64,000 bases of DNA, taken from positions 1,589,405 to 1,653,404 of the forward strand of contig NZ_LR732544.1 of assembly GCF_902506575.1 (NCBI RefSeq). The letters are read 5' to 3'. This document shows positions 26,971 to 38,514 of the stretch, piece after piece. The stretch comes from Streptomyces mexicanus. Lineage in GTDB: Bacteria; Actinomycetota; Actinomycetes; Streptomycetales; Streptomycetaceae. The position numbers and the translations under genes were made by a program. Numbering within the stretch: the stretch's first letter is position 1; each line of letters begins with the position of its first letter. Under the pieces are notes generated by a model that saw only the letters and a program-made list of their open reading frames with translations, did no database searches and was not told the DNA's origin.

Positions 26971-27813
26971 TCAGGGCGCGGTCAGCGGCGTGTACGCGCC
27001 CGGGGCGCGGTCGCGGTAGAACTGCCAGCGGTCGCGTACCAGGCGCAGCTTGGCCAGGTCCAGGTCGCGCACGACGAGTTCGGGTTCCTTGTCGCCGGCC
27101 ACCTGGCCGACGAACTGCGCCTCGGGGTCCACGAAGTAGGAGGTGCCGTAGAAGTCGTTGTCGCCGTACTCCTCGACGCCGACCCGGTTGATGGCGCCGA
27201 CGAAGTACTCGTTGGCGACGGCCGCCGCCGGCTGCTCCAGCTGCCACAGGTAGCCGGACAGGCCGCGGGAGGTGGCCGAGGGGTTGAACACCAGCTCGGC
27301 GCCGGCCAGGCCCAGGGCGCGCCAGCCCTCGGGGAAGTGGCGGTCGTAGCAGATGTAGACGCCGACCTTGCCGACGGCCGTGTCGAAGACGGGCCAGCCG
27401 CTGTTGCCGGGGCGGAAGTAGAACTTCTCCCAGAACCCCTTGACCTGCGGGATGTGGGTCTTGCGGTACTTGCCGAGGTAGGAGCCGTCGGCGTCGATGA
27501 CGGCGGCGGTGTTGTAGAGGACGCCGGGCTGCTCCTCCTCGTACATCGGCAGGATCAGGACGATGCCCAGTTCCCGGGCGAGGTCCTGGAAGCGCCGCAC
27601 GATGGGCCCTTCGGGGATCCGCTCGGCGTAGTCGTAGAAGGCGGGGTCCTGCACCTGGCAGAAGTAGGGACCGTAGAACAGCTCCTGGAAGCACAGGATC
27701 CGGGCGCCTTGCGCGGCCGCGTCCCGGGCTGCCTGCTCATGGACCTGGATCATGGATTCCTTGTCGCCGGTCCAGGCGGTCTGGAAGAGGGCGGCGCGGA
27801 TCACTCGGCTCAT
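26971..27813 (-). CDS. Carbon-nitrogen hydrolase, beta-ureidopropionase / N-carbamoyl amidase type
   Basis: The 280-residue nitrilase-superfamily enzyme has the catalytic triad Glu (FQELFYG), Lys (KYRKTHIP) and Cys (YICYDRHFPE). The FFGPYF-like segment after the Glu and the C-terminal tail resemble N-carbamoyl-beta-alanine amidohydrolases, which would act on the dihydropyrimidinase product to give beta-alanine, CO2 and ammonia. GGAGG lies 6 bp before the ATG at 27813; the longer frame to 27900 has no comparable site. Confidence 0.92.
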   Translation of the reverse strand: MSRVIRAALFQTAWTGDKESMIQVHEQAARDAAAQGARILCFQELFYGPYFCQVQDPAFYDYAERIPEGPIVRRFQDLARELGIVLILPMYEEEQPGVLYNTAAVIDADGSYLGKYRKTHIPQVKGFWEKFYFRPGNSGWPVFDTAVGKVGVYICYDRHFPEGWRALGLAGAELVFNPSATSRGLSGYLWQLEQPAAAVANEYFVGAINRVGVEEYGDNDFYGTSYFVDPEAQFVGQVAGDKEPELVVRDLDLAKLRLVRDRWQFYRDRAPGAYTPLTAP

Positions 27814-27936
27814 CGGGGACCTCCGCTCGTTCTCGGGTGCGGGGTGGTGCGTGTCGTGGCGGTGAGCGTAGGGAGCCGGGCGGGCGGCTTTCAGGGGCAC
27901 GGGGTCACCTCCGCGGGGGGGCGGCGTGCCACGGTG

Positions 27937-29490
27937 TCACGGCTGCTGCGCGTCGTGCGCGAGCAGGGCGATGTGGACGGAGGCGGCCTGCTCGAAGTCG
28001 TCGAGGTCCACCCCGAGGCGGGTCTGTATCGCCTCCAGGCGGCGGTAGAGCGCCGGGCGGGAGACGTGGTGGAGCTGGGCGGTGCGGGACTTGTTGCGGC
28101 CGGTGGCCAGGTAGGTGCGCAGTACGTTCAGCAGCTCGGCGTCGGCGCCGCCCAGCAACCCGTCCAGCTCGCGCTCGGCGAAGGACTGCACGTGCGGGTC
28201 GTCGCGCAGCAGCCGGACCAGGCCGCGCAGGTGGACGTCCTTCAGGCGGACGACCGCCGGGAGGTCGAGCGCGCGGGCCGAGCCGGCCAGCGCGTCGGCG
28301 ACGTGCCGGGCCTCGCGCAGCCCGGCGGGCACGTCGTCCCAGGTGCGCGACCCGGCGGCGGCCACGACCGTGCGCCGCTGTCCGGGCTCGGCGCGCAGCC
28401 GGGCCGCGAAGTGCGCGGTGAGCGCGTCGGCGTCCTGGTCGTGGGCGAGGCTGAGCAGCACGGCGACATGGCCGTCGCCCAGCTGTGCGCCCAGCCCGGG
28501 CAGGCCCAGCAGCCGCAGCAGCCGGTCGAGGGCGGCGCTCTCGCCGCCGGGGACGACCAGCGGCACGAAGGTGCGGCGGCCCACCGGCAGTCCGGCCGCC
28601 CGGGCCCGCGGCAGCAGCTGCCGGGCGGGGACGGCACCGCCGGCGAGGTCGGTCGGCAGGCTCTGCGCGGACTGCTCCTCCCAGGAGCCGGCGGCGCCGC
28701 CGAGCAGGCGGTGCAGCACCAGCGCCTCGGCGGCCCGGTCGGCCAGCAGCCGCCCGGTGGCGGCGTCGCCGCGATACCCGCACAGCACGAGCCGGCCCCA
28801 CCGCTCCCCGCGTCCGCCCAGCTCGGCGTGGATCCAGCCGTCGCCCTCGCTGCCCGCCCCCGTGCCCGAACGGCCCGGGCGGTGCCCCCATGCCTGCCGG
28901 GCGATGCGCTCCCAGTCGCGCAGCACGTCGTCCACCGCCGAGCGCTCCCCCGCCGTGGCCAGCACGCGGTGGGCGAGGTTGGTGAGCACGACGGGACAGC
29001 CGGCGTGCCGGGCGATCTCGTCCAGCAGCGCCTGCAGCGGGGCACCGGCGGTGATCAGCGCGGTGAGCGCGGTGCGGACGGTCTCGGAGAGGCTGACGGA
29101 GGCGTACTTGCGCCGCACCAGCCGGGACTGGACCTCCTCGGTCAGTTCGGCGAAGGGGAACGGCCGGTGCAGGCCCACCAGCGGCAGCCCGCCCCGCTCG
29201 GCGGCCCGCCGCATCACCTCCGGCGGCCGGGGGAACGCCCGCCCCCGGCCCAGGACCACGGCCGCGGCCTCCGCCCGGTGCAGGGGGCGGATGTAGGCGG
29301 CCTGCTTGTCCTCGCCCCCGGCGAGCAGCACTCCGGTGGTGAGGCCCATCTCGCCGCCGCTGAGCATCACACCGACGTCCGCGGCCTCGGCGACGTGCAC
29401 CCAGCGCACGGGCCGGTCCAGGTGGTCGGCCCCGGCCACCACCTCGGGCTCCCCGGCGAGCACCCTCTCCAGGGCGAGCACCTGCCGCAC
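27937..29490 (-). CDS. PucR family transcriptional regulator (N-terminus possibly frameshifted)
   Basis: The 517-residue protein has an N-terminal PucR (purine catabolism) ligand domain (SVRQVLALERVLAGEPEVVAGA), a middle GGDEF-like region and a C-terminal PucR helix-turn-helix (YLATGRNKSRTAQLHHVSRPALYRRL). Such proteins regulate purine and pyrimidine use, so it probably controls this catabolic cluster. The start is uncertain. An ATG at 29546 with a good AGGGGG is one base out of frame, and the first in-frame start is the GTG at 29490, poorly served by a ribosome binding site. A one-base indel in the C-rich tract near 29508-29516 would explain this. Confidence 0.85.
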   Translation of the reverse strand: MRQVLALERVLAGEPEVVAGADHLDRPVRWVHVAEAADVGVMLSGGEMGLTTGVLLAGGEDKQAAYIRPLHRAEAAAVVLGRGRAFPRPPEVMRRAAERGGLPLVGLHRPFPFAELTEEVQSRLVRRKYASVSLSETVRTALTALITAGAPLQALLDEIARHAGCPVVLTNLAHRVLATAGERSAVDDVLRDWERIARQAWGHRPGRSGTGAGSEGDGWIHAELGGRGERWGRLVLCGYRGDAATGRLLADRAAEALVLHRLLGGAAGSWEEQSAQSLPTDLAGGAVPARQLLPRARAAGLPVGRRTFVPLVVPGGESAALDRLLRLLGLPGLGAQLGDGHVAVLLSLAHDQDADALTAHFAARLRAEPGQRRTVVAAAGSRTWDDVPAGLREARHVADALAGSARALDLPAVVRLKDVHLRGLVRLLRDDPHVQSFAERELDGLLGGADAELLNVLRTYLATGRNKSRTAQLHHVSRPALYRRLEAIQTRLGVDLDDFEQAASVHIALLAHDAQQP

Positions 29491-29588
29491 GGACAGGGCG
29501 GCCTCGGGCGGGGGCCGGTGAGAGGTCGGTCCGAGGCGGTGGTCATGAGCAGCGCCCCCTTGGTCGGCTGATGGTGCCCGCGCGCTCC

Positions 29589-30872
29589 TCAGCTGGCGGC
29601 GCGCAGCGCGGGTTCGAGGATCGCGGCGCCCTCCTCGGCCTCCGCCACGGTCAGTGACAGCGGCGGGGCGATGCGCAGGGCGCTGGTGTCGTGGCCGCCG
29701 CCCTTGCCGATGAGCAAGCCGCCCTCGCGGGCCGCCTCCAGCACCGCCGCGGCGGCCTGCGGGTCGGCCTCGTCGGTGCCCGGCCTGGTCAGCTCCACGC
29801 CGATCATCAGGCCACGCCCGCGCACCTCCCGCACGCCGGGCAGCTGGGCGGCGACGGCCCGCAGCCGCTCGATGAGCAGCCCGCCCACCCGCCGGGCGTT
29901 GCCCTGCAGATCGTGTTCGAGCAGGTAGTTCAGGTTCGCCAGGCCCGCGGCCATGGTGATCTGGGTGCCGCCGAAGGTGGAGATGCTGTTGGCGTCCAGG
30001 CAGTTCATGATCTCGGCGCGGGCGACGACGCCGCCGATGGACATGCCGTTGCCGATGCCCTTGGCGAAGGTGAGGATGTCCGGCGGCCCGCTGCGGGCGT
30101 GCGCCTGCCAGCCCCAGAAGTGGTCGCCGGTGCGGCCCCAGCCGGTCTGCACCTCGTCGCTGATCCACAGGATGCCGTGGTCCTTGAGCACCTCCCGGAA
30201 GGCGGCGTACAGGCCGTCGGGCGGGGAGGTGAAGCCGCCGACGCCCTGGACGGGCTCGGCGATCAGCGCGGCGGGCGGGCGAGTGTGGCCGAGCAGGTCC
30301 TTCAGGTCCGCGACGCAGGCCGCGGTGAACTCCGCGTCGCTCAGGTGCGCGAACGGCCCGCGGGGGCGCACGCCGCCGTGGACGTACAGCGTCTGCAGCG
30401 GGGACAGGGAGGTCGGGGACCAGCCGCGGTTGCCGGTGATGCCGACAGCGCTGAAGGAGCGGCCGTGGTAGCTGTTGCGCATGGCCAGGATCGTGTTGCT
30501 GCGGCGGTACGTCGTGGCCAGCAGCAGCGCGGTGTCGTTCGCCTCGGTGCCGGAGGTGGTGAAGAACACCCGCGCGTCCGGGATGCCGCTCAACTGGGCG
30601 ATCCGCTCGGCCAGTTCGACCATCGGCCGGTTGAGGTAGAGGGTGGAGGAGTGGATGATCCGCCCGGCCTGCTCGCTGACCGCCTTGGTGACCTCGGGCA
30701 GTGCGTGCGCGGTCAGGGTGGTCAGGATGCCGCCGAAGAAGTCCAGGTAGCGCCGGCCGTCGGCGCCCCAGACATGGCGGCCCTCACCGTGGGTGATCTC
30801 CAGCGGGTCCTCGTAGTAGAGCGCGAGCCAGTCGGGCAGGACGGCGCGGTGCCGGTCGTACAGATCGTTCAC
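29589..30872 (-). CDS. Class III PLP aminotransferase (beta-alanine/GABA-type)
   Basis: The 427-residue enzyme is a fold-type I class III aminotransferase: FFTTSGTEANDTALL, YHGRSFSAVG, the Asp in WISDEVQTGWGRTG that contacts PLP nitrogen, and the Schiff-base Lys in LTFAKGIGNGM. In this cluster it would convert beta-alanine from reductive pyrimidine breakdown into malonate semialdehyde. It is the first gene of the minus-strand group and is followed after about 40 bp by the PucR gene. Other omega-amino acids cannot be excluded. Confidence 0.93.
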   Translation of the reverse strand: MNDLYDRHRAVLPDWLALYYEDPLEITHGEGRHVWGADGRRYLDFFGGILTTLTAHALPEVTKAVSEQAGRIIHSSTLYLNRPMVELAERIAQLSGIPDARVFFTTSGTEANDTALLLATTYRRSNTILAMRNSYHGRSFSAVGITGNRGWSPTSLSPLQTLYVHGGVRPRGPFAHLSDAEFTAACVADLKDLLGHTRPPAALIAEPVQGVGGFTSPPDGLYAAFREVLKDHGILWISDEVQTGWGRTGDHFWGWQAHARSGPPDILTFAKGIGNGMSIGGVVARAEIMNCLDANSISTFGGTQITMAAGLANLNYLLEHDLQGNARRVGGLLIERLRAVAAQLPGVREVRGRGLMIGVELTRPGTDEADPQAAAAVLEAAREGGLLIGKGGGHDTSALRIAPPLSLTVAEAEEGAAILEPALRAAS

Positions 30873-30905
30873 CAGCTGCTCCTTCGGCGTACGTCAGAGC
30901 CGTCT

Positions 30906-30934
30906 CCTCTACGCCCGTAGAACAGGCCTAGAGG
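30906..30934. promoter_or_regulatory. Nested palindrome upstream of the aminotransferase
   Basis: Outer arms CCTCTA (30906-30911) and TAGAGG (30929-30934) surround the inner palindrome TACGCCCGTA (30910-30919). It lies about 35-60 bp upstream of the aminotransferase start at 30872, a plausible operator for the PucR regulator encoded in the cluster. Confidence 0.35.
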
Positions 30935-31044
30935 CACGAACGTAAGCCTCCCGGGCGGGCTTGCCAAGACCATCGTCGTGAACCCGCTGAGTCGATCGTG
31001 TTTCGCACTCCGTTGGGCGAGCGCCGAAGGCTGTCGGCCGCGCC

Positions 31045-31296
31045 TCACACCTCCGCGGGCGCGCAGCGCCCCACCAGCTCGTCCATGGACAGGCCGAGGG
31101 CCCGGGCCAGGGCGGCGACGGTGAAGAACGCCGGGGTCGGGGCGCGACCCGTCTCGATCTTGCGCAGGGTCTCGGCGGAGATGCCGGCGCTCGCCGCGAT
31201 CTCCGTCATGCTGCGCTCGCCGCGCGCCTCGCGCAGCAGCCGCCCGAGCCGCTCGCCGCGCTCGCGCTCTTCCGGGGTGAGGGGGTTGCGTACCAC
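31045..31296 (-). CDS. Small XRE family helix-turn-helix regulator
   Basis: The 83-residue protein is essentially one XRE/Cro-type DNA-binding domain (MTEIAASAGISAETLRKIETGRAPTPAFFTVAALARAL), with a short basic extension before it. It has no ligand or membrane domain. The start is a GTG at 31296 with weak ribosome binding sequence, so translation may be leaderless or inefficient. It is divergent from the ClpC-like gene across 338 bp and may regulate itself through the palindrome near 31330. Confidence 0.85.
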   Translation of the reverse strand: MVRNPLTPEERERGERLGRLLREARGERSMTEIAASAGISAETLRKIETGRAPTPAFFTVAALARALGLSMDELVGRCAPAEV

Positions 31297-31310
31297 GCCC
31301 GCCAGTCTAC

Positions 31311-31347
31311 CGGCAGACCGTTATTCTCGTACCGGTACAGTTATTGG
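31311..31347. promoter_or_regulatory. AT-richer promoter region with GTACCGGTAC palindrome
   Basis: The 10-bp palindrome GTACCGGTAC (31330-31339) is flanked by two GTTATT hexamers, and a related TACCGG copy lies at about 31309. It is the only AT-rich stretch between the XRE gene and the ClpC-like gene and is about 30 bp from the XRE start, which suits an autoregulatory operator. The remaining 280 bp to the ClpC-like start are GC-rich with no supported gene. Confidence 0.4.
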
Positions 31348-31634
31348 CATCGTGGAGCCGAGGGGCCGGCGCCCCGGTCGATGCGCGGTGCGAGGCCGGC
31401 CGGGTCCTCCCCGGCGGCGGCCGGACCCCGCGGACGGACGACGGCTCGCGGGGAACACACAGGGGTGCGGGGCGGCGGACGACCGCTTGCGGAGCGGCGT
31501 CCGCCGGGCGGCCCGAGGTCCCCGGCCCGCAGGCGCCCGGGGTGCCCGCAGCAGCCGTACGTGTCATCGTTGCATGAGCGCAGCTCACCCGGTTACCCGT
31601 CGGGAGCCAGTCGTCAGCGAAGGAACGGAACACG

Positions 31635-34181
<2,547 letters not shown>

Positions 34182-34194
34182 CAGTCCGTCCAAT

Positions 34195-34236
34195 ACACCG
34201 TGCCCGCCTCCCTCGCGTGGGAGGCGGGCACGGTGT
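34195..34236. terminator. Bidirectional terminator between clpC-like and ggt
   Basis: An 18-bp perfect stem (34195-34212 with 34219-34236) has a 6-base loop. It lies between the convergent ClpC-like and gamma-glutamyltransferase genes. Confidence 0.85.
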
Positions 34237-34259
34237 CGTTCGTCGTGCGGCGCGCTCGC

Positions 34260-36071
34260 TCAGCGCGAGGGGCGGACCACCATCGCCGAGCCGCCGCCGC
34301 GCCGTACCTTCTCGGCGGCCGCCAGCCAGCGGCCGTCGGGCAGGCGCTGCACACCGGTCGCGGCGCCGATCTCCGGGTTGAGCTTGAAGGAGTGCCCGAT
34401 CGCCTCCAGCTGCTTCCTCAACGGGCTGTCGTAGAGGGCGGGTTCGAGTTCGGTCTGGGCCGCGTTGCGCTGGCTGGCGCGGGGCGCGGCGATCGCGTCG
34501 ACCAGCGGCAGGTGCCGGTCGAGGAACCCGGTCAGGGTCTGCAGCACGGTGGTGATGATGGTCGCGCCGCCGGGCGAACCCACCGCCACCACGGGCCGGT
34601 TGTGGGCGTCCAGCACGATCGTCGGGGAGATCGACGAACGAGGCCGCTTGCCCGGGCCGGGCAGGTTCGGGTCGTGCACGGCCGGGTTGGCCGGGGCGAA
34701 GGAGAAGTCCGTCAGCTCGTTGTTGAGCAGGAAGCCGCGGCCGGGGACGGTGATGCCGCTGCCGCCGGTCTGCTCGATGGTCAGGGTGTAGGCGACGACG
34801 TTGCCCCAGCGGTCGGCGACCGTCAGATGGGTGGTGTTCTCGCCCTCGTACGTGGTCGGTGCGGCCGTGCCGCCCGTGGCGCAGGCGGCGGGGTGGCGCG
34901 GGTCGCCGGGCGCGACCGGGCTGGTGAGTACCGCGTCGTCCTTGATCAGGCAGGCCCGGGAGTCCGCGAACTTCTGCGACAGCAGTTCCTTCGTCGGCAC
35001 GTCCTCGAAGGCCGGATCGCCGACCCAGCGGCCGCGGTCGGCGAAGGCGATGCGGCTGGCCTCGATGAAGTGGTGCAGGTACTGCACCTCGCTCGCCTTC
35101 GACAGGTCGGTCTTCTCCAGGATGTTCAGCGCCTCGCCGACGGTGGTGCCGCCGGAGGAGGAGGGCGCTATGGAGTACACGTTCAGGCCGCGGTAGGCGG
35201 TCCTCGTGGGCGCCTGGAGCTTGGCCCGGTAGGCCGCGAGGTCCTTCTCGGACAGCTCGCCGGGGCGGGCCTTCCAGCCGGAGGCGGGATCGACGGGCGG
35301 GTGGTCGACCGTCTTGACGATCTCCCGGCCCAGTTCGCCGTGGTAGATCGCGCCGACGCCCTCGCGGGCCAGCTCCTGGTAGGTGCGGGCCAGATCGGGG
35401 TTCTTGAACGTCGAGCCGACGGCGGGCAGCTGCCCGTGGGGCAGGAACAGCTTGGCGGTGTCCGGGAAGTACCGGAAGCGGGTCTCGTTGGCGGCGGTCT
35501 GCGAGCGGAAGGTGTCGTCGACGGTGAACCCGTCGCGGGCCAGCCGCTCGGCGGGCCGCAGGACCGTGCCGAGGCGCTGGGTACCCCACTCGTCCAGGGC
35601 CTTCTGCCAGGTGGCGGGGGTGCCCGGGGTGCCCACGCTCAGGCCGCTGCTGACCGCGTCGTCGAAGGACAGCGGCTTGCCGTTCTCCATGAAGAGGTTC
35701 CGGTCTGCGGTCAGCGGCGCCGTCTCGCGGCCGTCGATGGTGTGGACGGTGCGGGTACGGGCGTCGTAGTACACGAAGTAGCCGCCTCCGCCGACACCGG
35801 CCGAGTACGGCTCGGTGACGCCGAGCGCGGCGGCGGTGGCGACGGCCGCGTCCACGGCGTTGCCGCCCTTCCGCAGCACCTCGATGCCGGCCGCGGTGGC
35901 GTCGGCGTCGACGCTGGAGACCGCGCCGCCGTAGCCGACGGCCACGGGAGTCTTCGGGGCCGGTCCGGGTCTGCCGCCGGCCTGCGCGGCCGGTGGCGCC
36001 GCGGCCCCCACCGACACCACGGCGGCCGAGACCGCGAGTACCGCCAGTTTCCGTGCGACAGGGCGACGCAT
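34260..36071 (-). CDS. ggt: Gamma-glutamyltransferase, secreted proenzyme
   Basis: The 603-residue Ntn-hydrolase cleaves or transfers the gamma-glutamyl group of glutathione and similar peptides. It starts with a signal peptide (RRPVARKLAVLAVSAAVVSVGAAAPPAAQA) for export. The autoprocessing Thr that becomes the N-terminal nucleophile is in GENTTHLTVAD, and further motifs include EPYSAGVGGGGYF, SSSGGTTVGEALN and VGSPGGATI. Streptomyces use mycothiol rather than glutathione, so the natural substrate is uncertain. The ATG at 36071 has GGAGG 5 bp upstream; the GTG at 36077 overlaps that site. Confidence 0.94.
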   Translation of the reverse strand: MRRPVARKLAVLAVSAAVVSVGAAAPPAAQAGGRPGPAPKTPVAVGYGGAVSSVDADATAAGIEVLRKGGNAVDAAVATAAALGVTEPYSAGVGGGGYFVYYDARTRTVHTIDGRETAPLTADRNLFMENGKPLSFDDAVSSGLSVGTPGTPATWQKALDEWGTQRLGTVLRPAERLARDGFTVDDTFRSQTAANETRFRYFPDTAKLFLPHGQLPAVGSTFKNPDLARTYQELAREGVGAIYHGELGREIVKTVDHPPVDPASGWKARPGELSEKDLAAYRAKLQAPTRTAYRGLNVYSIAPSSSGGTTVGEALNILEKTDLSKASEVQYLHHFIEASRIAFADRGRWVGDPAFEDVPTKELLSQKFADSRACLIKDDAVLTSPVAPGDPRHPAACATGGTAAPTTYEGENTTHLTVADRWGNVVAYTLTIEQTGGSGITVPGRGFLLNNELTDFSFAPANPAVHDPNLPGPGKRPRSSISPTIVLDAHNRPVVAVGSPGGATIITTVLQTLTGFLDRHLPLVDAIAAPRASQRNAAQTELEPALYDSPLRKQLEAIGHSFKLNPEIGAATGVQRLPDGRWLAAAEKVRRGGGSAMVVRPSR

Positions 36072-36234
36072 CCGCACCTCCGGTCGTGTCTGCTCGGTCG
36101 GCTGACCGTCCGCGCAGCTTAATTCATTGCCATGGTCCCGTCAGGAGCACCGCGAACGCGTCCGAACGGGTGACACATCGATCGAACGCCCGTGCGCACG
36201 GCGGGTCGTTGCGGAACAGCTAGCATGCGCGGCC

Positions 36235-37002
36235 ATGAACGACGACGTGCGCAACATCGTCCTGGGCGTGATAGCCGCCGGCATCAGCGCCGCGCTCGGC
36301 TGGCTGGCCCGCACCTTCCTGTGGCGGCGCGGACTGCGGCGCAAGCAGGCGTTCTTCGGGCTGCCGGAGAACTCCGAGTCGCTGCTGGTGGTGAACCGGG
36401 ACGCGGGCAGCCCGGACCTGGCCGTGCACCGGCACGACGTGTTCGCCCTGCTCGAACTGTCCGCGCTCATCAAGGACTGCGGGGCGAACGTCCAAGTCGT
36501 CACCCAGGACGCGGCCCAGCAGGGCTTCGGTGAACGCACCGAGTTCTGCGTGGGCGGCCCCGGGTCCAACCGGCGGATGCTCGCCCACCTGTCGGTGCTG
36601 CTGCCGGGCGTCCGGATCACCCTCGACGCCGAACCCGTCGCGGAACGGGGCACCTTCCACATCGGCGGTGAGCACTACCGGATGGAGCCCGGCGTCACCG
36701 AGTACGTCCTGCTGGCCCGCGTCACCACCGGCGAGTCGCGGCCGGTGTTCCTCTTCTGCGGCCAGCGGGCGATCACCAACCAGGCCGCCACCCGCTATCT
36801 CGCCCGCCACCACGAGCAGCTGGCCCGCCGCTACGGCAACGGCTCGTTCGTACTGCTGCTGAAGGTGGTCAACTCCCAGGCGTACGGCCCGGACGTGGTC
36901 GAACTCGTCGCGGACGTCACCCGCGCGGCCCGCACGCCGCTGCCGGAGCCGGCTTCCCCGGGTGACACGGAACCGAGCGCAACCCGCCCGGCGCGCAGCT
37001 GA
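36235..37002 (+). CDS. Membrane-anchored conserved hypothetical protein
   Basis: The 255-residue protein has one N-terminal transmembrane helix (VLGVIAAGISAALGWLARTFLW, about residues 9-30) followed by a basic stop-transfer segment RRGLRRK and a cytoplasmic domain. That domain contains HRHDVFALLELSALIKDCGA, VGGPGSNRRMLAHL and FCGQRAITNQAATRYLA, a pattern of alternating strands and helices as in a nucleotide- or cofactor-binding fold. I do not recognise a named family. The ATG at 36235 is chosen because it begins the transmembrane helix. Confidence 0.7.
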   Translation: MNDDVRNIVLGVIAAGISAALGWLARTFLWRRGLRRKQAFFGLPENSESLLVVNRDAGSPDLAVHRHDVFALLELSALIKDCGANVQVVTQDAAQQGFGERTEFCVGGPGSNRRMLAHLSVLLPGVRITLDAEPVAERGTFHIGGEHYRMEPGVTEYVLLARVTTGESRPVFLFCGQRAITNQAATRYLARHHEQLARRYGNGSFVLLLKVVNSQAYGPDVVELVADVTRAARTPLPEPASPGDTEPSATRPARS

Positions 37003-37209
37003 CCTTCTCCTCGGCCGCGAAAGGACCCGTCGCACGGGTCCGTCCCGCCGCGCAAGCAGTGATCTCCGGCCGGCGCCGGCCGGGTATGGCTCTGTGGACC
37101 GCTGCCCCCTGCCGCGGTCGCGAACGCCCCATCGTAGTCGAGGGCGTGATCGGGTGACACCGCCGGGCGGCACCTCGGGCCCCGCAGCGCCGCCCGCCCG
37201 GCCGGCGAC

Positions 37210-37650
37210 TCAGCTCTCCGCGATCTCCGCGTACAGCTGGGACAGTTCCGGCACGCCGCTCTCCGCCCAGGCGTGGCCGGCGCTCACCACGTCGATCTCG
37301 CGTCCGGAGGCCAGGCGGACCACCGGCCGGCCGCCCGGCAGGATCTCCCAGCCCGCCCCGGGGACGGTGCGCACGACGATGGTGCCGAGATACAGCCCGG
37401 CGTCGTTGCCGAGCCAGGGCAGCAGGTCCTCCTCGTCGCGCCAGCGCGGCGGCAACTGGTCGAGCGCCTCCAGGGAGGCGGCGGAGTCGTCGAGGCGGAC
37501 GCCCGCCCGGGCCGCCTGCGAGCGCAGCAACGCGCACTCGGAGAACAGATCGGCCGTCGCGGCCGGGTCGTCCTCGCCCTCGAAGACCGCCGCGCCCCCG
37601 CCGGCGCCGCCCCGCCTCTTGCGCCACCTGCCCAGGATGGGGATGTCCAT
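37210..37650 (-). CDS. Conserved hypothetical protein (DUF6278-like)
   Basis: The 146-residue soluble protein starts MDIPILGRWRKRRG, then has a flexible Gly-rich stretch and a compact domain with LPPRWRDEEDLLPWLGNDAGLYLGTI and GWEILPGGRPVVRL. It reminds me of a Streptomyces family I recall as DUF6278, but this was not checked. Function is unknown. It lies 18 bp after the exonuclease III gene on the same strand, so it is probably co-transcribed. Confidence 0.6.
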   Translation of the reverse strand: MDIPILGRWRKRRGGAGGGAAVFEGEDDPAATADLFSECALLRSQAARAGVRLDDSAASLEALDQLPPRWRDEEDLLPWLGNDAGLYLGTIVVRTVPGAGWEILPGGRPVVRLASGREIDVVSAGHAWAESGVPELSQLYAEIAES

Positions 37651-37668
37651 GGGCCCAGCGTGACAGTC

Positions 37669-38448
37669 CTAGACGTCCAGGTCGACCACCACGGGCGCGT
37701 GGTCCGAGGCGCCCTTGCCCTTGCGCTCCTCGCGGTCGACGTAGGCGTCGGTGACCGCCTTGGCGAAGGGCTCGTTGCCGTACACCAGGTCGATGCGCAT
37801 GCCGCGGTTCTTGGGGAAGCACAGCTGGCGGTAGTCCCAGTAGGTGAACGGCCGGTCGTACTTCAGGGGCCGCGGGACGACGTCCGACAGGCCGGCCTCG
37901 CGCAGGGAGGACAGCGCTGCCCGCTCGGCGGGCGTGACGTGGGTGGCGCCCTCGAAGGCCGCCGGGTCGTAGACGTCCTCGTCGGTCGGCGCGACGTTGT
38001 AGTCGCCGAGGACGGCGAACGGGCGGCTGCCGCCGGCGTCGCCCGCCACCGCGGCCTTCAGCGCCTCGAACCACTGCAGCTTGTACGCGTAGTGCGGGTG
38101 CTCCACCTCGCGCCCGTTGGGCACGTACACCGACCACACGCGCACCGGGCCGCAGGTGGCGGAGATGGCCCGCGGCTCGACCACGCCGTCGAAGCCGGGG
38201 TCGCCGGGCAGGCCCTTGACCACGTCCTGAAGTCCGACGCGGGAGAGCACCGCCACGCCGTTCCACCGGCCGGTGGCGTGCACCGCCGCCTCGTAGCCCG
38301 CCGCGCGCAGCTCGTCGAAGGGGAACTGCTCCTCGGCGACCTTGGCCTCCTGCAGGCACAGCACGTCGGGCCCGCTGCTCTCCAGCCAGGCCAGCAGCCT
38401 CGGCAGGCGGGCGGTGATCGAGTTCACGTTCCAGGTCGCGATGCGCAT
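37669..38448 (-). CDS. xthA: Exodeoxyribonuclease III
   Basis: The 259-residue Mg-dependent AP endonuclease/3'-5' exonuclease repairs abasic sites. The exonuclease-endonuclease-phosphatase motifs are complete: TWNVNSI, the metal Glu in LQEAK, Tyr in VYVPNG, GDYNVAPTDEDVYD, RIDLVYG and the catalytic His in SDHAPVVVDL. Length matches the family. Confidence 0.95.
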   Translation of the reverse strand: MRIATWNVNSITARLPRLLAWLESSGPDVLCLQEAKVAEEQFPFDELRAAGYEAAVHATGRWNGVAVLSRVGLQDVVKGLPGDPGFDGVVEPRAISATCGPVRVWSVYVPNGREVEHPHYAYKLQWFEALKAAVAGDAGGSRPFAVLGDYNVAPTDEDVYDPAAFEGATHVTPAERAALSSLREAGLSDVVPRPLKYDRPFTYWDYRQLCFPKNRGMRIDLVYGNEPFAKAVTDAYVDREERKGKGASDHAPVVVDLDV

Positions 38449-38514
38449 GTCTCACAACCTACCGGGCGGGACCGACAACGCGGCCCGCCCGGTACGCGGC
38501 CCCCTCGCCCGCGG

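Noticed and set aside
31380-31634. ClgR or HspR/CIRCE-type stress operator before the ClpC-like gene
   Set aside because: A CCGCTTGCGG element occurs near 31486, but the flanking bases do not match the ClgR box as I remember it, and no CIRCE or HAIR element was found.
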